64,000 nucleotides of DNA. Origin: Primulina eburnea. Its lineage: Eukaryota; Streptophyta; Magnoliopsida; Lamiales; Gesneriaceae. A program made the position numbers and the translations under genes. The notes beneath the pieces are model-generated. The model saw only the letters and a program-made list of their open reading frames with translations, was not told where the DNA came from and did no database searches. The stretch spans positions 35,384,682 through 35,448,681 of the forward strand of contig NC_133104.1 in NCBI RefSeq assembly GCF_022965805.1, given 5' to 3'. Shown one piece after another: positions 11,768-22,705 of this stretch (position 1 is its first letter; every line of letters begins with the position of its first letter).

Positions 11768-12112
11768 CTCGTAAAATACATGTAAAATCATTAAAACTTG
11801 ATGGATTGACGCACCAACCTACATAAATCGCATAAATTGCATACATGTAAAATCATTAAAACTTTGAAAATACGTATCATACCGTAAAATAATCGAACAC
11901 CACTATTTTTCATGCATAATCAATTGACACAAACATATTATGATTTGCATGATGTTTAAAATGGTTTAGAAAACCTGCTTTTGCATTTGTAACGCCCGAA
12001 TAGACGATCGTTAGCGAGGGTACGACGTTGGACAACCGGACGACGAAGAACACAAGCCTTTTCTTTCCTCTTTATTTTTGAAAATTGAAGGTGTATGTGA
12101 GGGTGAATTTGG
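11768..12112 (-). mobile_element. Gypsy LTR fragment
   Basis: Matches 5990-6260 of the 3 kb gypsy LTR in the same orientation, including the blocks 'actttgaaaatacgtatcat' and 'cgaatagacgatcgtt'. It begins where the palindrome stops, so LTR orientation switches at 11767. It also carries a short local duplication of the 'accaacctacataaatcgca' block. It is cut at about 12112 by the coding sequence of another gypsy element. Confidence 0.6.
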
Positions 12113-12768
12113 CAGCTACTCAGGGGTCTATTGCAGAACATGTTGAGGAAGACATTCCACAGAGCAATTCCAAGGAGTATTTGGTAGTTGCAACATCTGC
12201 AGACAGTAGGGACACTTTGCCAGAGTTTGTCCACAGTGAGGTTCTCAACTATCCTAGGGAGCAGAATCATCTGGATCAGTGGCTCAGAGTGATAGACGAT
12301 CATCTGTTGTTCACTAGTTCCAGCCAGCACCTACCCAGTCACAACCGAGGCCAGGAGGAAGCCAGACTGTTAGCCAACCTCCGAGAAAAAATGCCAGAGT
12401 GTTTGCATTGACTGAGGAACATGCCCAAGAAGCACCTAATGATGTAGTGGCAGACCAAGTACATAGATACCATAGATTATTTCCAGAAAATTGTAAGATT
12501 CAGACCTGAAATGGCTGATGAATGAAAATTTTACGGTAAGGGTTCTAGATATAGAATTCCTTTGATATGTGCGTTATCTATGACTCGATTATTACAGAAA
12601 GGAGCAGAGGGATTCATTGTGTACTCAGTAGATGTACTGAAGTCGAGCCCTTCATTGGCAGATTTGCCAGTGGTATGTGAGTTTGCTGACGTCTTTCCAG
12701 ATGAGATTTCGGGTTTGCCTCTAGTCCGAGAGATAGACTTCAGCACTGAATTGATACCAGGTACTATA
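12113..12768 (+). pseudogene. Gypsy gag-protease/RT N-terminus (Tekay-like), interrupted
   Basis: The C-terminal part of Gag is seen at about 12325-12450 (R.NARVFALTEEHAQEAP.DVVA), a hallmark downstream of the zinc knuckle in Tekay/Del elements. The protease DSG region is missing. Reading resumes at about 12490 with RFRPEMADEWKFYG-type sequence (one stop where W is expected) and continues through LLQKGAEGF and FADVFPDEISGLPLVREIDF, the linker into reverse transcriptase. At 12768 it is split by a younger LTR element and resumes at 16125-16130 without loss. The 5' LTR and gag N-terminus are absent. Several stops and frameshifts make it a pseudogene. Confidence 0.8.
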
Positions 12769-14265
12769 TGTAGTGACCCGTTCCAGAATCACCTACTAAT
12801 CAAGAACTAAGCATGCAATTAACCTAATTAACAATAATCAGAGATAACAGCGGAAAAGTCAACAACAATACCGATTATACAACCCAATCGAAGTCTAGAA
12901 TAACTCAAAATAAAATATCCAATACAACCATATCGAATCAAAACAATACCGATAAACTAAACCAACCAGATACTCAACGTCCTCCTCCTGCTCCTCCTGA
13001 GCTGTCCAACCTGAGGCCTGCCCCGTGGGAATGGGGTGTCCAAGAATAAACAAAACCGAGGACGTGAGCGATAAGAACGCCCAGTACAAAAGTATGAGTA
13101 TACAGACCTATATGAAATGCACATGCTATGATCATGATACCGGGGTAGTCAAGAAACAGGAATCACAAAGGATCTCAAAATGCTCAGTCTAGAGGCGCCA
13201 AGTGGATAGTGCCGCGCGGTACACCTCTGGGTCACTGCATCCACTACAAGACAGACGTGGACCTAAAATGTCCCGGACCACCGAAGCCCTCCCGACCCGT
13301 CGGCCACTGTGTACTCTCGGTGTCCATGCGTCCACAAGACAGGGCTGAGCGGCCCCAAGATATAGCTTATCTCGAAAGAGATACAGCTCAACAGTAAAGG
13401 CTATCTCGAAGAAGATACGGCTCAACGTGAAATGCAACGTGCAGTAATAACCGTGACATAATAGCATGCATCATATGACATATAACAATGCACCACATAC
13501 TCATGCAACACATATATGAATGTATACTCAACCAGGATATCTCGGATAGTACTTTCGTACCTCTATCACAGCAATCCTAATTCACTGGAACAACCAGACA
13601 ACAGGTCTAATCCAAGCCTATTCATCAAGTGAAAACCATCACTAAACTTATCTACCAGACTTAACTAGATAATCCTGAGATAAATACTGATAAAATTCCA
13701 AACCTTCGTCCGTCGCTAGCCCGCTGATGCCGCTAGCTCCCAACTAGAGCACAGCTCTGCTACAAGACCAGCAGCTCCCCGCTAGTGCCCAAATCTCGGA
13801 ACAAGACTAGAACCTGTCAGAAACGACTGAAATGCTATGGAATTCTCTGAATTGGCGAGTCAAAATGAGGAAATCCGACCACTATTTATAGGCCATGTTC
13901 GGATCCTCCGAACACCACTTCGGAACGTCCGAACGCTACGTGTCCATTGGCTCTTGACAGCTCATGATCGGATCCTCCGATCATACACTTCGGACCGTCC
14001 GAACATGCACGTGTCCAGCTGCTCTTGACACCTCATGATCGGATCCACCGAACCTACACTTCGGAACGTCCGAACTCCCACGTGTCGATCAACTCTTGAC
14101 ACCTAATGATCGGATCCACCGAACTCACTTCGGACCTTCCGAACCCTTCGGTGCTTCCGAACCATCTTCGGTCCGTCCGATCATGACTCGGTCAAAATTA
14201 CACCTTAAACCTTCTTAATCACCATTAATCCGTTAATTACCCAATTTGGAATTCGGGCTACTACA
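12769..14265 (-). repeat. 3' LTR of the young non-autonomous element
   Basis: 1497 bases, terminal TGTA..TACA. A TATA box (TATAAATAG on minus) lies at 13883-13891, upstream of which (higher coordinates) lie G-box-containing repeats with ACGTGTC near 13937, 14008 and 14079. Short ORFs on both strands (for example 13189-13467 and 13837-14028) recur identically in the other LTR and have no motifs. Confidence 0.95.
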
Positions 14266-14279
14266 TTCTCCCCCCCTTA
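14266..14279 (-). other. Polypurine tract
   Basis: The minus strand reads AAGGGGGGGAGAA immediately before the 3' LTR start TGTAGTAG. This is the plus-strand primer site and marks the LTR boundary. Confidence 0.9.
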
Positions 14280-14611
14280 AAACGATTTCGTCCTCGAAAT
14301 CAAGTTTAGAGAATGAACAAAACGAAATAACAACATCGTTACCCTCAAAATCTAAAGGACAACCCATCACTAGACGCTTGGCTAAAACCGAATGACCCAT
14401 CGGAGTAGAAACGGAAAGAATGACGTCTAGAGAAACATGCGGTAACTTATGACGCTTAACAGATCGTCCTGGTCACCCCAACGACCTACACTTCCCTGAC
14501 TACTCTCATCACCAAAATGGTCAGCCATCGCTACAACATAGAATGGGGAAACTAGTAAATTGGTCAACGGAAATCCCAAAACAGAAATCTATATCCCAAA
14601 ATCGTATGCAT

Positions 14612-14623
14612 GCTCTGATACCA
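14612..14623 (-). other. Primer-binding site, initiator tRNA-Met
   Basis: Perfect TGGTATCAGAGC on the minus strand, four bases from the 5' LTR end at 14628. It would prime minus-strand DNA synthesis. Confidence 0.9.
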
Positions 14624-14627
14624 TAAA

Positions 14628-16124
14628 TGTAGTGACCCGTTCCAGAATCACCTACTAATCAAGAACTAAGCATGCAATTAACCTAATTAACAATAATCAG
14701 AGATAACAGCGGAAAAGTCAACAACAATACCGATTATACAACCCAATCGAAGTCTAGAATAACTCAAAATAAAATATCCAATACAACCATATCGAATCAA
14801 AACAATACCGATAAACTAAACCAACCAGATACTCAACGTCCTCCTCCTGCTCCTCCTGAGCTGTCCAACCTGAGGCCTGCCCCGTGGGAATGGGGTGTCC
14901 AAGAATAAACAAAACCGAGGACGTGAGCGATAAGAACGCCCAGTACAAAAGTATGAGTATACAGACCTATATGAAATGCACATGCTATGATCATGATACC
15001 GGGGTAGTCAAGAAACAGGAATCACAAAGGATCTCAAAATGCTCAGTCTAGAGGCGCCAAGTGGATAGTGCCGCGCGGTACACCTCTGGGTCACTGCATC
15101 CACTACAAGACAGACGTGGACCTAAAATGTCCCGGACCACCGAAGCCCTCCCGACCCGTCGGCCACTGTGTACTCTCGGTGTCCATGCGTCCACAAGACA
15201 GGGCTGAGCGGCCCCAAGATATAGCTTATCTCGAAAGAGATACAGCTCAACAGTAAAGGCTATCTCGAAGAAGATACGGCTCAACGTGAAATGCAACGTG
15301 CAGTAATAACCGTGACATAATAGCATGCATCATATGACATATAACAATGCACCACATACTCATGCAACACATATATGAATGTATACTCAACCAGGATATC
15401 TCGGATAGTACTTTCGTACCTCTATCACAGCAATCCTAATTCACTGGAACAACCAGACAACAGGTCTAATCCAAGCCTATTCATCAAGTGAAAACCATCA
15501 CTAAACTTATCTACCAGACTTAACTAGATAATCCTGAGATAAATATTGATAAAATTCCAAACCTTCGTCCGTCGCTAGCCCGCTGATGCCGCTAGCTCCC
15601 AACTAGAGCACAGCTCTGCTACAAGACCAGCAGCTCCCCGCTAGTGCCCAAATCTCGGAACAAGACTAGAACCTGTCAGAAACGACTGAAATGCTATGGA
15701 ATTCTCTGAATTGGCGAGTCAAAATGAGGAAATCCGACCACTATTTATAGGCCATGTTCGGATCCTCCGAACACCACTTCGGAACGTCCGAACGCTACGT
15801 GTCCATTGGCTCTTGACAGCTCATGATCGGATCCTCCGATCATACACTTCGGACCGTCCGAACATGCACGTGTCCAGCTGCTCTTGACACCTCATGATCG
15901 GATCCACCGAACCTACACTTCGGAACGTCCGAACTCCCACGTGTCGATCAACTCTTGACACCTAATGATCGGATCCACCGAACTCACTTCGGACCTTCCG
16001 AACCCTTCGGTGCTTCCGAACCATCTTCGGTCCGTCCGATCATGACTCGGTCAAAATTACACCTTAAACCTTCTTAATCACCATTAATCCGTTAATTACC
16101 CAATTTGGAATTCGGGCTACTACA
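14628..16124 (-). repeat. 5' LTR of the young element, with promoter architecture
   Basis: 1497 bases, essentially identical to 12769-14265. On the minus strand the first 380 bases hold degenerate repeats of about 71 bases built from palindromic TCGGATCC.CCGA and TTCGGACNGTCCGAA-like blocks. Each also carries an ACGTGTC element (about 15797, 15868, 15939; two of them with a full CACGTG G-box). A TATA box (TATAAATAG) follows at 15742-15750. Order and spacing are those of a U3 promoter, so transcription would begin near 15710-15720 and run leftward. Confidence 0.9.
15742..15750 (-). promoter_or_regulatory. LTR TATA box
   Basis: TATAAATAG on the minus strand within CCTATAAATAG, downstream of the G-box-bearing repeats at 15755-16045. 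An identical copy is in the other LTR at 13883-13891. Confidence 0.7.
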
Positions 16125-16129
16125 CTATA

Positions 16130-18935
16130 CCTATTTCAAAAACTCCATACAGAATGGAAACGATTTTACTAAAAGAATTTAAAGATCAGTTAGAAGATTT
16201 ACTAGCCAAGGGTTACATCAGATCGAGTATTTCTCCTTTGGGTGCTCCAGTACTATTTGTCAGAAAGTAAGATGGTTCACTGAGACTCTACATTGACTAT
16301 CGGCAACTGAACAAGGCTACGGTAAAGAATAATACCCTTTGCCTCGCATTGATGATTTATTTGATCAGTTGCAGGGTTCTTTGGTTTATTCCAAGATCGA
16401 TATGAGATCTGGATATCATCAGCTGAGAGTCAGAGATTCTGATATATCGAAGACAGCTTTCAGAATCAGGTATGGACATCTGAGTTTATAGTTATGCCGT
16501 TTGGTTTAACGAATGCTCCAGATGTATTTATGGGTTTGATGAACCGTATATTTCAGAAGTATCTTGATGAATTTGTGATTGATTTTATTGATGATATTCT
16601 GATTTATTCAAAGAATATGATTGATCATGCTGAGCATCTGAGAATTGTATTGCGAACTCTGAGAGCTAAGAAACTATATGCAAAATTGTCAAAATGCGAA
16701 TTTTGGCTGAGACAGGTTGTATTTTTGGGGAACATTATATCTGGAAATGGTATTTATGTCGATCCTAGCAAAGTTGAGGCCGTGATCAATTGGCCTAGAC
16801 CGACATCAGTGCCAGAGATATGCAGTTTTATGGGTTTAGCAGGATATTATCGACGATTCATTAAAGATTTTTCGAGTATTGCTAAGCCGATTACTCGGCT
16901 GACTCAGAAAAATACTCCATTTTTTTTGTCCGAAGCGTGTGAATCCAGTTTTCTTAAGTTGAAGAAAAGATTAACCAGTGCTCCGGTGTTGAATATCCCG
17001 TCAGGTGTTGGTGATTTTATTGTTTATTGTGATGTTTCTCACAGAGGACTAGGTTGTGTTTTGATACAGCGAGGACATATGATTGCTTATGCCTCAAGAC
17101 AATTAAAGCCACATGAGACTCGCTATCCAATTCATGATCTTCAATTGGCTGTCATCGTGTTTGTATTAAATATTTGGCAACACTATCTATACGGTGAGAA
17201 GTTTGAGATTTATTCTGTTCACAAGAGTCTGAAATACCTATTTTCACAGTCAGAATTGAATATGAGGCAACGAAGATTGCTTCATTTGTTGAAAGATTTT
17301 GATTATGAAATCAAATACTACCCGGGAAAGTCAAATGTAGCAGCTGATGCACTGAGTCGAAAGGTATGTTCTTTATCCTTATCGACGATTGGTGTTTCGA
17401 ATCTGATTGAAGATTGCTGTCTTTCTGGGTTAGTATTTGAAACAGATTGTAAACCATTGAGACTTTATGCCATTCAAGTTGAACCAGAGCTAATTTTGAG
17501 ATTTAAATAAGCTCGGAAAGTGGATCAGAATATTCGGAATTCGATTACGATGGTCAGATCAGGGCATCGATCAGAGTATCAGGTTCGTAATGATGTATTA
17601 TATGTGAATAATCGTCTTGTTGTGCCAAATGTTTCAGATTTGAAACAGCAGATTCTGACAGAAGCACATGGTATTCGATTTAGTATTCATCGTGGTAGCA
17701 GAAAAATGTACAATGATCTGAAGAAACAGATTTGGTGGAAACAGATGAAAGCAGATATTGCAGATTTTGTATCCAAATGTTTTAATTGCCAACAGGTGAA
17801 AGCAGAAAGGAAGAAACCAGGAGGTTTATTGCATATCTTACCAATTCCAAAATGGAAATGGGACCACATTTCCATGGATTTTGTTACGAAGCTACCACGA
17901 TCCTCCCGAGGTTGCGATGCGATTTGGGCCGTTATTGACAGATTGACCAAATCAACATGTTTTATTCTCTGAAAGATGACGTACAGACATGACCAGATGG
18001 CAGAGATTTATGTCAGAGAAGTGGTCAGATTGCATGGAGTGCCGAAGTCGATTGTATCAGACCGTGATCCTTGTTTACTTCGCACTTTTGGCACAGTTTG
18101 CAACAAGCCCTAGGTACGAAATTGCACTTGATTACTGCATATCATCCTCAGACGATGGACAGTCAGAACAGACTATCCAGACATTGGAAGATATGCTTAG
18201 AGCTGTAGTGCTAGATTTTGGCACTAGTTGGCAAGATTCTTTACCATTTTGTGAATTTTCGTACAACAACAGCTATTAGACGAGTATAGAGATGGCTCTG
18301 TTTGAAGTGTTGTATGGCAAGAAGTGCAGATCCCCTCTTTATTGGGATGATATTTCTGAGGTACCAGAACTTGGACCTGATATGATTCGAGAAATGACTG
18401 AGAAAGTTAAGCTGATTCATCAAAGAATGAAGACAACTCAAGATAGACAGGCCAAACATGTCAATGTTTGACGACGACCATTGGTATTTGAGACATGAGA
18501 CAGAGTATTTCTGAAGATTTCTCATTTCAGAGGCATTGTCAGATTTGGCAAGAAAGGTAAATTGTCTCCACGTTATATCGGTCCGTATGAGATCTTGGAA
18601 AGATAGGTGATCGTGCCTATCGACTTGCTCTACCTCCGTCTCTATCTGGAATACATGATGTGTTTGATGTATCTTTATATGCAGAAATATCTTCCTGATG
18701 TTTCTCATATTCTTCAGCCAGACGAGGCCGAACTTGATGAAACTCTGAGTTATTTTGAAAAGATAATTCAGATTCTTGATCGTAAGGAAAAGCAACTCAG
18801 AACAAAGACTATTCCGCTTAGTGAAAATTCAGTGGAGTCGTCATGGCATCGAAGAAGCTACTTGGGAGACTGAATCAGACATGAGACAGAAATCCCCAGA
18901 ATTATTTCACTGATGTGAGTGTTCTGTTTAACTTC
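16130..18935 (+). pseudogene. Gypsy pol: RT, RNase H, integrase, chromodomain-like tail
   Basis: Continues the interrupted polyprotein. The reading enters at the PISK.PYRM segment of the fingers domain. An in-frame TAA lies in the VRK.DGSLR motif (near 16270), followed by a frameshift near 16330 and another before 16494. The long frame 16494-17510 has MPFGLTNAP, the catalytic [29 protein letters not shown] and an RNase H region ending near AADALSRKV. Frame 17520-17972 holds the integrase HHCC finger (H..H then CFNC) and the core start DHISMDF. Later frames give [18 protein letters not shown] and a tail with EEATWETES, typical of Tekay/Del. At least five frameshifts or stops make it inactive. 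Confidence 0.9.
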
Positions 18936-18973
18936 TGTTATATTTGCTTGTTTAATATGATTTGATTTCCTGT

Positions 18974-18991
18974 GATTTCGGGGACGAAATC
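18974..18991 (+). other. Short inverted repeat before the polypurine tract
   Basis: GATTTCGGGGACGAAATC: 7-bp stems around a 4-base loop, 21 bases before the 3' LTR purine tract. The equivalent in the young non-autonomous element is at 14284-14301 with a different loop. Confidence 0.7.
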
Positions 18992-19011
18992 AGATCTTAG
19001 AGAGTGGGAAG

Positions 19012-20806
19012 TGTAATGCTCGGAATTATATCATTTAATCCGAAATAATTTAATTGACGAATTGATGTGATTATGGAAGGAAAAGCCCGAGAAAAACAAG
19101 AGGAAGACATGTTATATGTGCGAGGACAGAAAACCTCGCGCATATGCGTGAGAAGAGGCGCGCATATACGCGAGCAAGGCAGAAGACCTCCCACATATTC
19201 GTGAGATAGGGCGTGCGTATGCGCGAGCATGTGAAACTTACAAGTGCCGAGACAGTAGGTCTCGCGGATATGTGCAGGGACAGGGTGCGCATATGCGCGA
19301 GCAGAGGAATCCTGTTGCGCCGAGGATGGTCCCGCATATGCACGAGACGTGCAGTATGAATAAGTAGCCACTTGTCTTTGCCATGCATAATCATAATTAA
19401 ATCTCTTTCCTTCCTTCAGATTTGCAGCAAGGAAGAACCACTGAAAGCTTCATGAAAGTTTTTCTCCATGTTTTAGGAATTTGATTTTTTGCAAGATCCG
19501 ACCGTCTGATTTTCGATCCGAGTTCAGTACTGTGTTTCTCCTATCAAGAGAGTAAAAAAAGACATAAGTTTTCTTATGTTTCGTTATGATTTGAAACTTG
19601 ATGTTAGAGGAATTATGATATGATTGATGATATGTATTCCTGAGATTATTGTAATTGTATAATCATAACCAGATCGAAGAACGGAGACCGTATGAAATTG
19701 TTATCATTTTAAATTATATTTGATTGAGATTGTGCATATTCTGATATGAGGGGTTGTATTTGTTATTGGTTATGAGTTTTTGATTGGTATATATTGATAT
19801 TGTATTGCCGGTATCTCGAGACTGCGCCGTTAAGCCGTCAGAATTCGATAAGATTGAGTATTGAGCAAATCATGTCTTGTTTGAGTTGTATATTGATATA
19901 GTACTTCTCGAACATATTATTCCATATTTGTGTTGAAGATTTCAAAGACAGAACATAGCCAAAACCCTGAGAAAAGAAAGGTATAAATCAATGTTAACCG
20001 GGAGATATGATTTGAGTAAGAGATAACTTGAGTTTCCAAAAATCACATACGTACTTATTATTTTTTTAATATCTTTGTATTCTTTGAATGTGTATGCTTA
20101 TTCTATTGATTTATAGAAAAGCAGAGAATAGAAGATAGATATTGAGAAAGAGTCTTTGGCAGAGGTGCCAAGACACTGGATGTTTGGTTTATATCGATGT
20201 GCTTAGGAGTAGATCGACTCCTATTGTAGAGATTCGATATAATGTACCAAAGTCCGGGAACTGGGATCCCTAGACTAGATGAGAGTCGAGTCAAAGATTA
20301 AGAGTCAAAGAGTTTGATTTACAGTTTTGGATCGATTCATGCTTTTAGATTATGATACATGCTATCGATAACTGTTCTATGCTTTTGTATATGTTTTTAT
20401 ATGAAATGCATGTATACGTTGTTTATACTGGGAATTATATTTTCACCGGAGTTATCCGGATGCTGTTGTGTTTGTATGTATGCATGACAACAGGTGTGAC
20501 AGGATCAGGGTCAAGAAGAGGATGAGAGATCAAGATTATAGTGGAGATCCGGACATAAGTAGAATTGGCTTTCAACACTTGATGTATAGTTGTTGAACCA
20601 TAGTTTGATAAGAATGTATTTTGTACAAGACTTGTACTTTCGATCTTGATGTTAATATAAGATGGTGCATAATTTGTTACAGTAATTTGTACACTTGATT
20701 ATAAGTGTTCAATTCCTTTAAAAAAAAAATTAGACCCAGTACAATTAATTGATCCTCTTAATCCCAAAGACGATTTAAGAAGACGAATCAAGTTCGGGTC
20801 CCCACA
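19012..20806 (+). mobile_element. Gypsy (Tekay-like) 3' LTR
   Basis: Begins TGTAATGCTCGG at 19012 directly after a purine-rich AGAGAGTGGGAAG tract. It ends near 20806 in GGGTCCCCACA, a Tekay/Del-type LTR end. Length about 1.8 kb. The first 340 bases contain degenerate 35-45-base repeats built around CGCATATGCG palindromes. Minus-strand frames at 18997-19371 and 19071-19394 are by-products of these repeats. No 5' LTR partner is in the window. A minus-strand copia gag begins right after it. Confidence 0.75.
19100..19345 (+). repeat. Degenerate tandem repeats with CGCATATGCG palindromes
   Basis: About six units of 35-45 bases, each with a form of 'cgcatatgcgcgag' and a purine-rich linker, in the presumed U3 promoter region of the 3' LTR. 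Confidence 0.7.
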
Positions 20807-21913
20807 CAGTTTCAGCCCTTTTGGATATTATTTTTTCAGCTAGCAAGACCTCATGTTTCTTCTTGAATGATCTTTTTTCATTCTTGTCTCGTCTTTTGAA
20901 CTCAACTGACTTCTTTCCTTTTTCAGTTGAATGTCGATTGTCCTTCTGTGGTTTAGGACAGTCATCAGTGAAATGTCTTATCTACTCACAATTGTAGCAA
21001 GAATTTGGATCTTCTTTTGAATTATTCTTCTGATATTGTCGCTGGAAAGAACTTTGATTTCTTCTCATAAATTTTCCAAATTTCTTGAAAAATAATGAAT
21101 TTGCGTCATTACTCATTTGTTCTGCAGTCTTCTCAACTAAACCAGTTGGTTCCAGTTTGATGGTACTTAGAGTAGCTGTGACTGTTGAATGTTCTGCTTC
21201 ACTCGTCTGCAGTTCGAACTCATAAGCTTTGAGATCAGCAAATAATTCGTGTAATTCTACCTTATTCTGGTCTTTGGATTCTCTCATAGCCATCATTTTT
21301 ACGTCTCATTCTTTGGGAAGACCTCGAACAACCTTCAGCGTAACTTTTTTATTTGAATACACTTTCCCAAATGCATTTAGTTCATTGATAATGCTGCTTA
21401 CTCGTTCGTCGTACTCATTCATTAACTCTACGGTCTTCATTTTGATGTTGTCAAATTTATGTACCATGACTGAGAGTTTGTTCTTTTTAGTTTGCTCATT
21501 TCCTTTGCATAACTAGATCAATTTCTCCCAGATTTATTTTGTTGTTATGCACATCTTGATCTTATTGAATGTAACCTTATCCTAGGTTTTGTACATAATA
21601 TCTTTAGCCACATTATCCAGGTTAGCTTTCCTCTTATCTTCAGTTGTCCACTCTTCTTGTGGTTTCTCAACGTGATGGGGTGCTCCTTCAGTTATGGCAA
21701 CTGTTTTATTTGCTTTCAATATTTTTATTGGTCCGTCAGTTATGACGTACCACATATCATCATCCTGTGCAGCTAAATGAGCCTATATTCTGATCTTTCA
21801 ATCATCAAATTCTCTCTTGAAAACATGGGAATCTTATTGAAAGAACTCATGGTAATCAGATTGTAAATATAGAAAGAATTCAAAAACAAGATTGACAGTG
21901 TTTTGATACCACT
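20807..21913 (-). pseudogene. Copia gag (UBN2-type) with zinc knuckle
   Basis: On the minus strand a start near 21850 (MSSFNKIPMFSRE) opens a copia-type Gag. Frameshifts and stops interrupt it, but the order of recognisable parts is retained: WYVITDGPI, IWEKLIQLCKGNEQTK, VELMNEYDERVSSIINEL, then the frame 21296-20982 with ELHELFADLKAYEFELQ. It ends in a zinc knuckle CYNCEQIRHFTDDC that keeps the CX2CX4HX4C spacing, followed by a lysine-rich tail. It lies immediately downstream of an LTR and primer-binding site (21914), as a gag should. Protease and pol do not follow; a gypsy LTR end abuts at 20806. Confidence 0.8.
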
Positions 21914-22705
21914 TGTTAGGATCGATTGGGTGAGTGAAAGTGTTTAGAAAAGGGGTTGAATAAACACTTTTTCGAATCTTTTCAATGGGGTGAATCAGTT
22001 TAGTGAATTCGATAATCTTATTGTCAATTTCAGTTAGTTAACTAAAAGTGTGGAAACAAACTGAAAGACAAATTGAATACTGAGAAATAAGAGACACAAA
22101 GATTTATGGATGTTCGGAGACTTCAAATGCTCCTACGTCACCCTTCTATCTTAAGAATATGATTTTCACTAAAAGACTTTGATTATTTATAGTAGCTTTA
22201 ATAACCCACTACAGTTTGGTCTTAAACACCGCCAAACTGAAACTCTTAGTATCTTTACACTTTTATTAGTACGCAACTGATATTTTTTTTCTAAGAACAA
22301 CTAATCTAAAATGATCAAATATAGTAACAATAAGTGCTTGTGCTAGTGCTCGAAATATAGCCTGAAAGCTATGAATATAAGTGTGAGCTTTTTGTAATTA
22401 AGAATGATTTGCTTGTTCTTGCTAACTCGATAATTGTTTCTCTTCGCCGTTGCTCTATTAATCTCTTCTCAACTGATCTTCTCGGCTATTTATAGGCTTT
22501 GCTCCCAATGGTAATATTGAATGTGTTTAAATGTCATATATCCATTGATTTGTCCTGAGTAGACTTGTCATCATTCTTCTGACAATCGTACACTGTGGAA
22601 TTCTGATATGCAGTGCTCCCACTACAAGTTGTTGTTTGCTCTTGTACAAATTGTCGGTTGTTGGCTACTCTATTTAACTGATGACGTGTCAAGCTGAATC
22701 AGAAA
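21914..22705 (-). mobile_element. Truncated family A copia LTR
   Basis: Starts (plus coordinates) with TGTTAGGATCGATTGGG at 21914 and is nearly identical to 25600 onward. It stops near 22705, about 250 bases short of the family's other end, where integrase sequence joins. On the minus strand its end is followed by TGGTATCA (21910-21903), an initiator-Met primer-binding site. A TATA box (ctataaatag on minus) is near 22484. Confidence 0.8.

Larger units (their letters stand above)
14266..14627 (-). pseudogene. Internal region: vestigial gag, protease and pol tail
   Basis: On the minus strand, after the primer-binding site, an ATG at 14528 opens a short reading starting MADHFGDESSQ, a plausible Gag start, closed by a stop about 30 codons later. 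In another frame comes protease-like sequence (KRHKLPHVSLDVI, then TPMGHSVLAKRLV, then GCPLDFEGNDVV) lacking the catalytic DSG. This runs into a pol-terminus-like KLDFEDEIVLRGGE, which overlaps the purine-rich tract. The internal region therefore looks stitched from three short pieces of a Tekay-type parent after deletion of capsid, reverse transcriptase and integrase. It cannot encode a working protein. Confidence 0.7.
12769..16124 (-). mobile_element. Complete young non-autonomous LTR retroelement
   Basis: Two LTRs of 1497 bases (12769-14265 and 14628-16124) flank a 362-base internal region. LTRs run TGTAGTAGCC..GGTCACTACA on the minus strand. The whole is bracketed by a perfect 5-bp duplication, CTATA, at 12764-12768 and 16125-16129. 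The LTRs are identical except for one difference I noticed (C at 13687, T at 15546), so insertion is recent. The host site is the reverse-transcriptase region of a gypsy pseudogene. With only vestigial coding sequence it must use proteins of a related element. It resembles a LARD/TRIM-like deletion derivative of a Tekay-type parent. Confidence 0.95.

Noticed and set aside
13189..14028. ORFs of 62-92 codons repeated at 15048-15887
   Set aside because: They are duplicated only because they lie in the two identical LTRs; no motifs, and they overlap on opposite strands.
15755..16045. CRISPR-like regularly spaced repeats
   Set aside because: The units are about 71 bases, degenerate throughout, lack conserved repeat/unique spacer division, and lie in a plant LTR promoter region.
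18997..19394. Two overlapping minus-strand ORFs of 107 and 124 codons
   Set aside because: They cover the CGCATATGCG tandem repeats of the gypsy LTR; repetition keeps the frames open and there is no recognisable protein.
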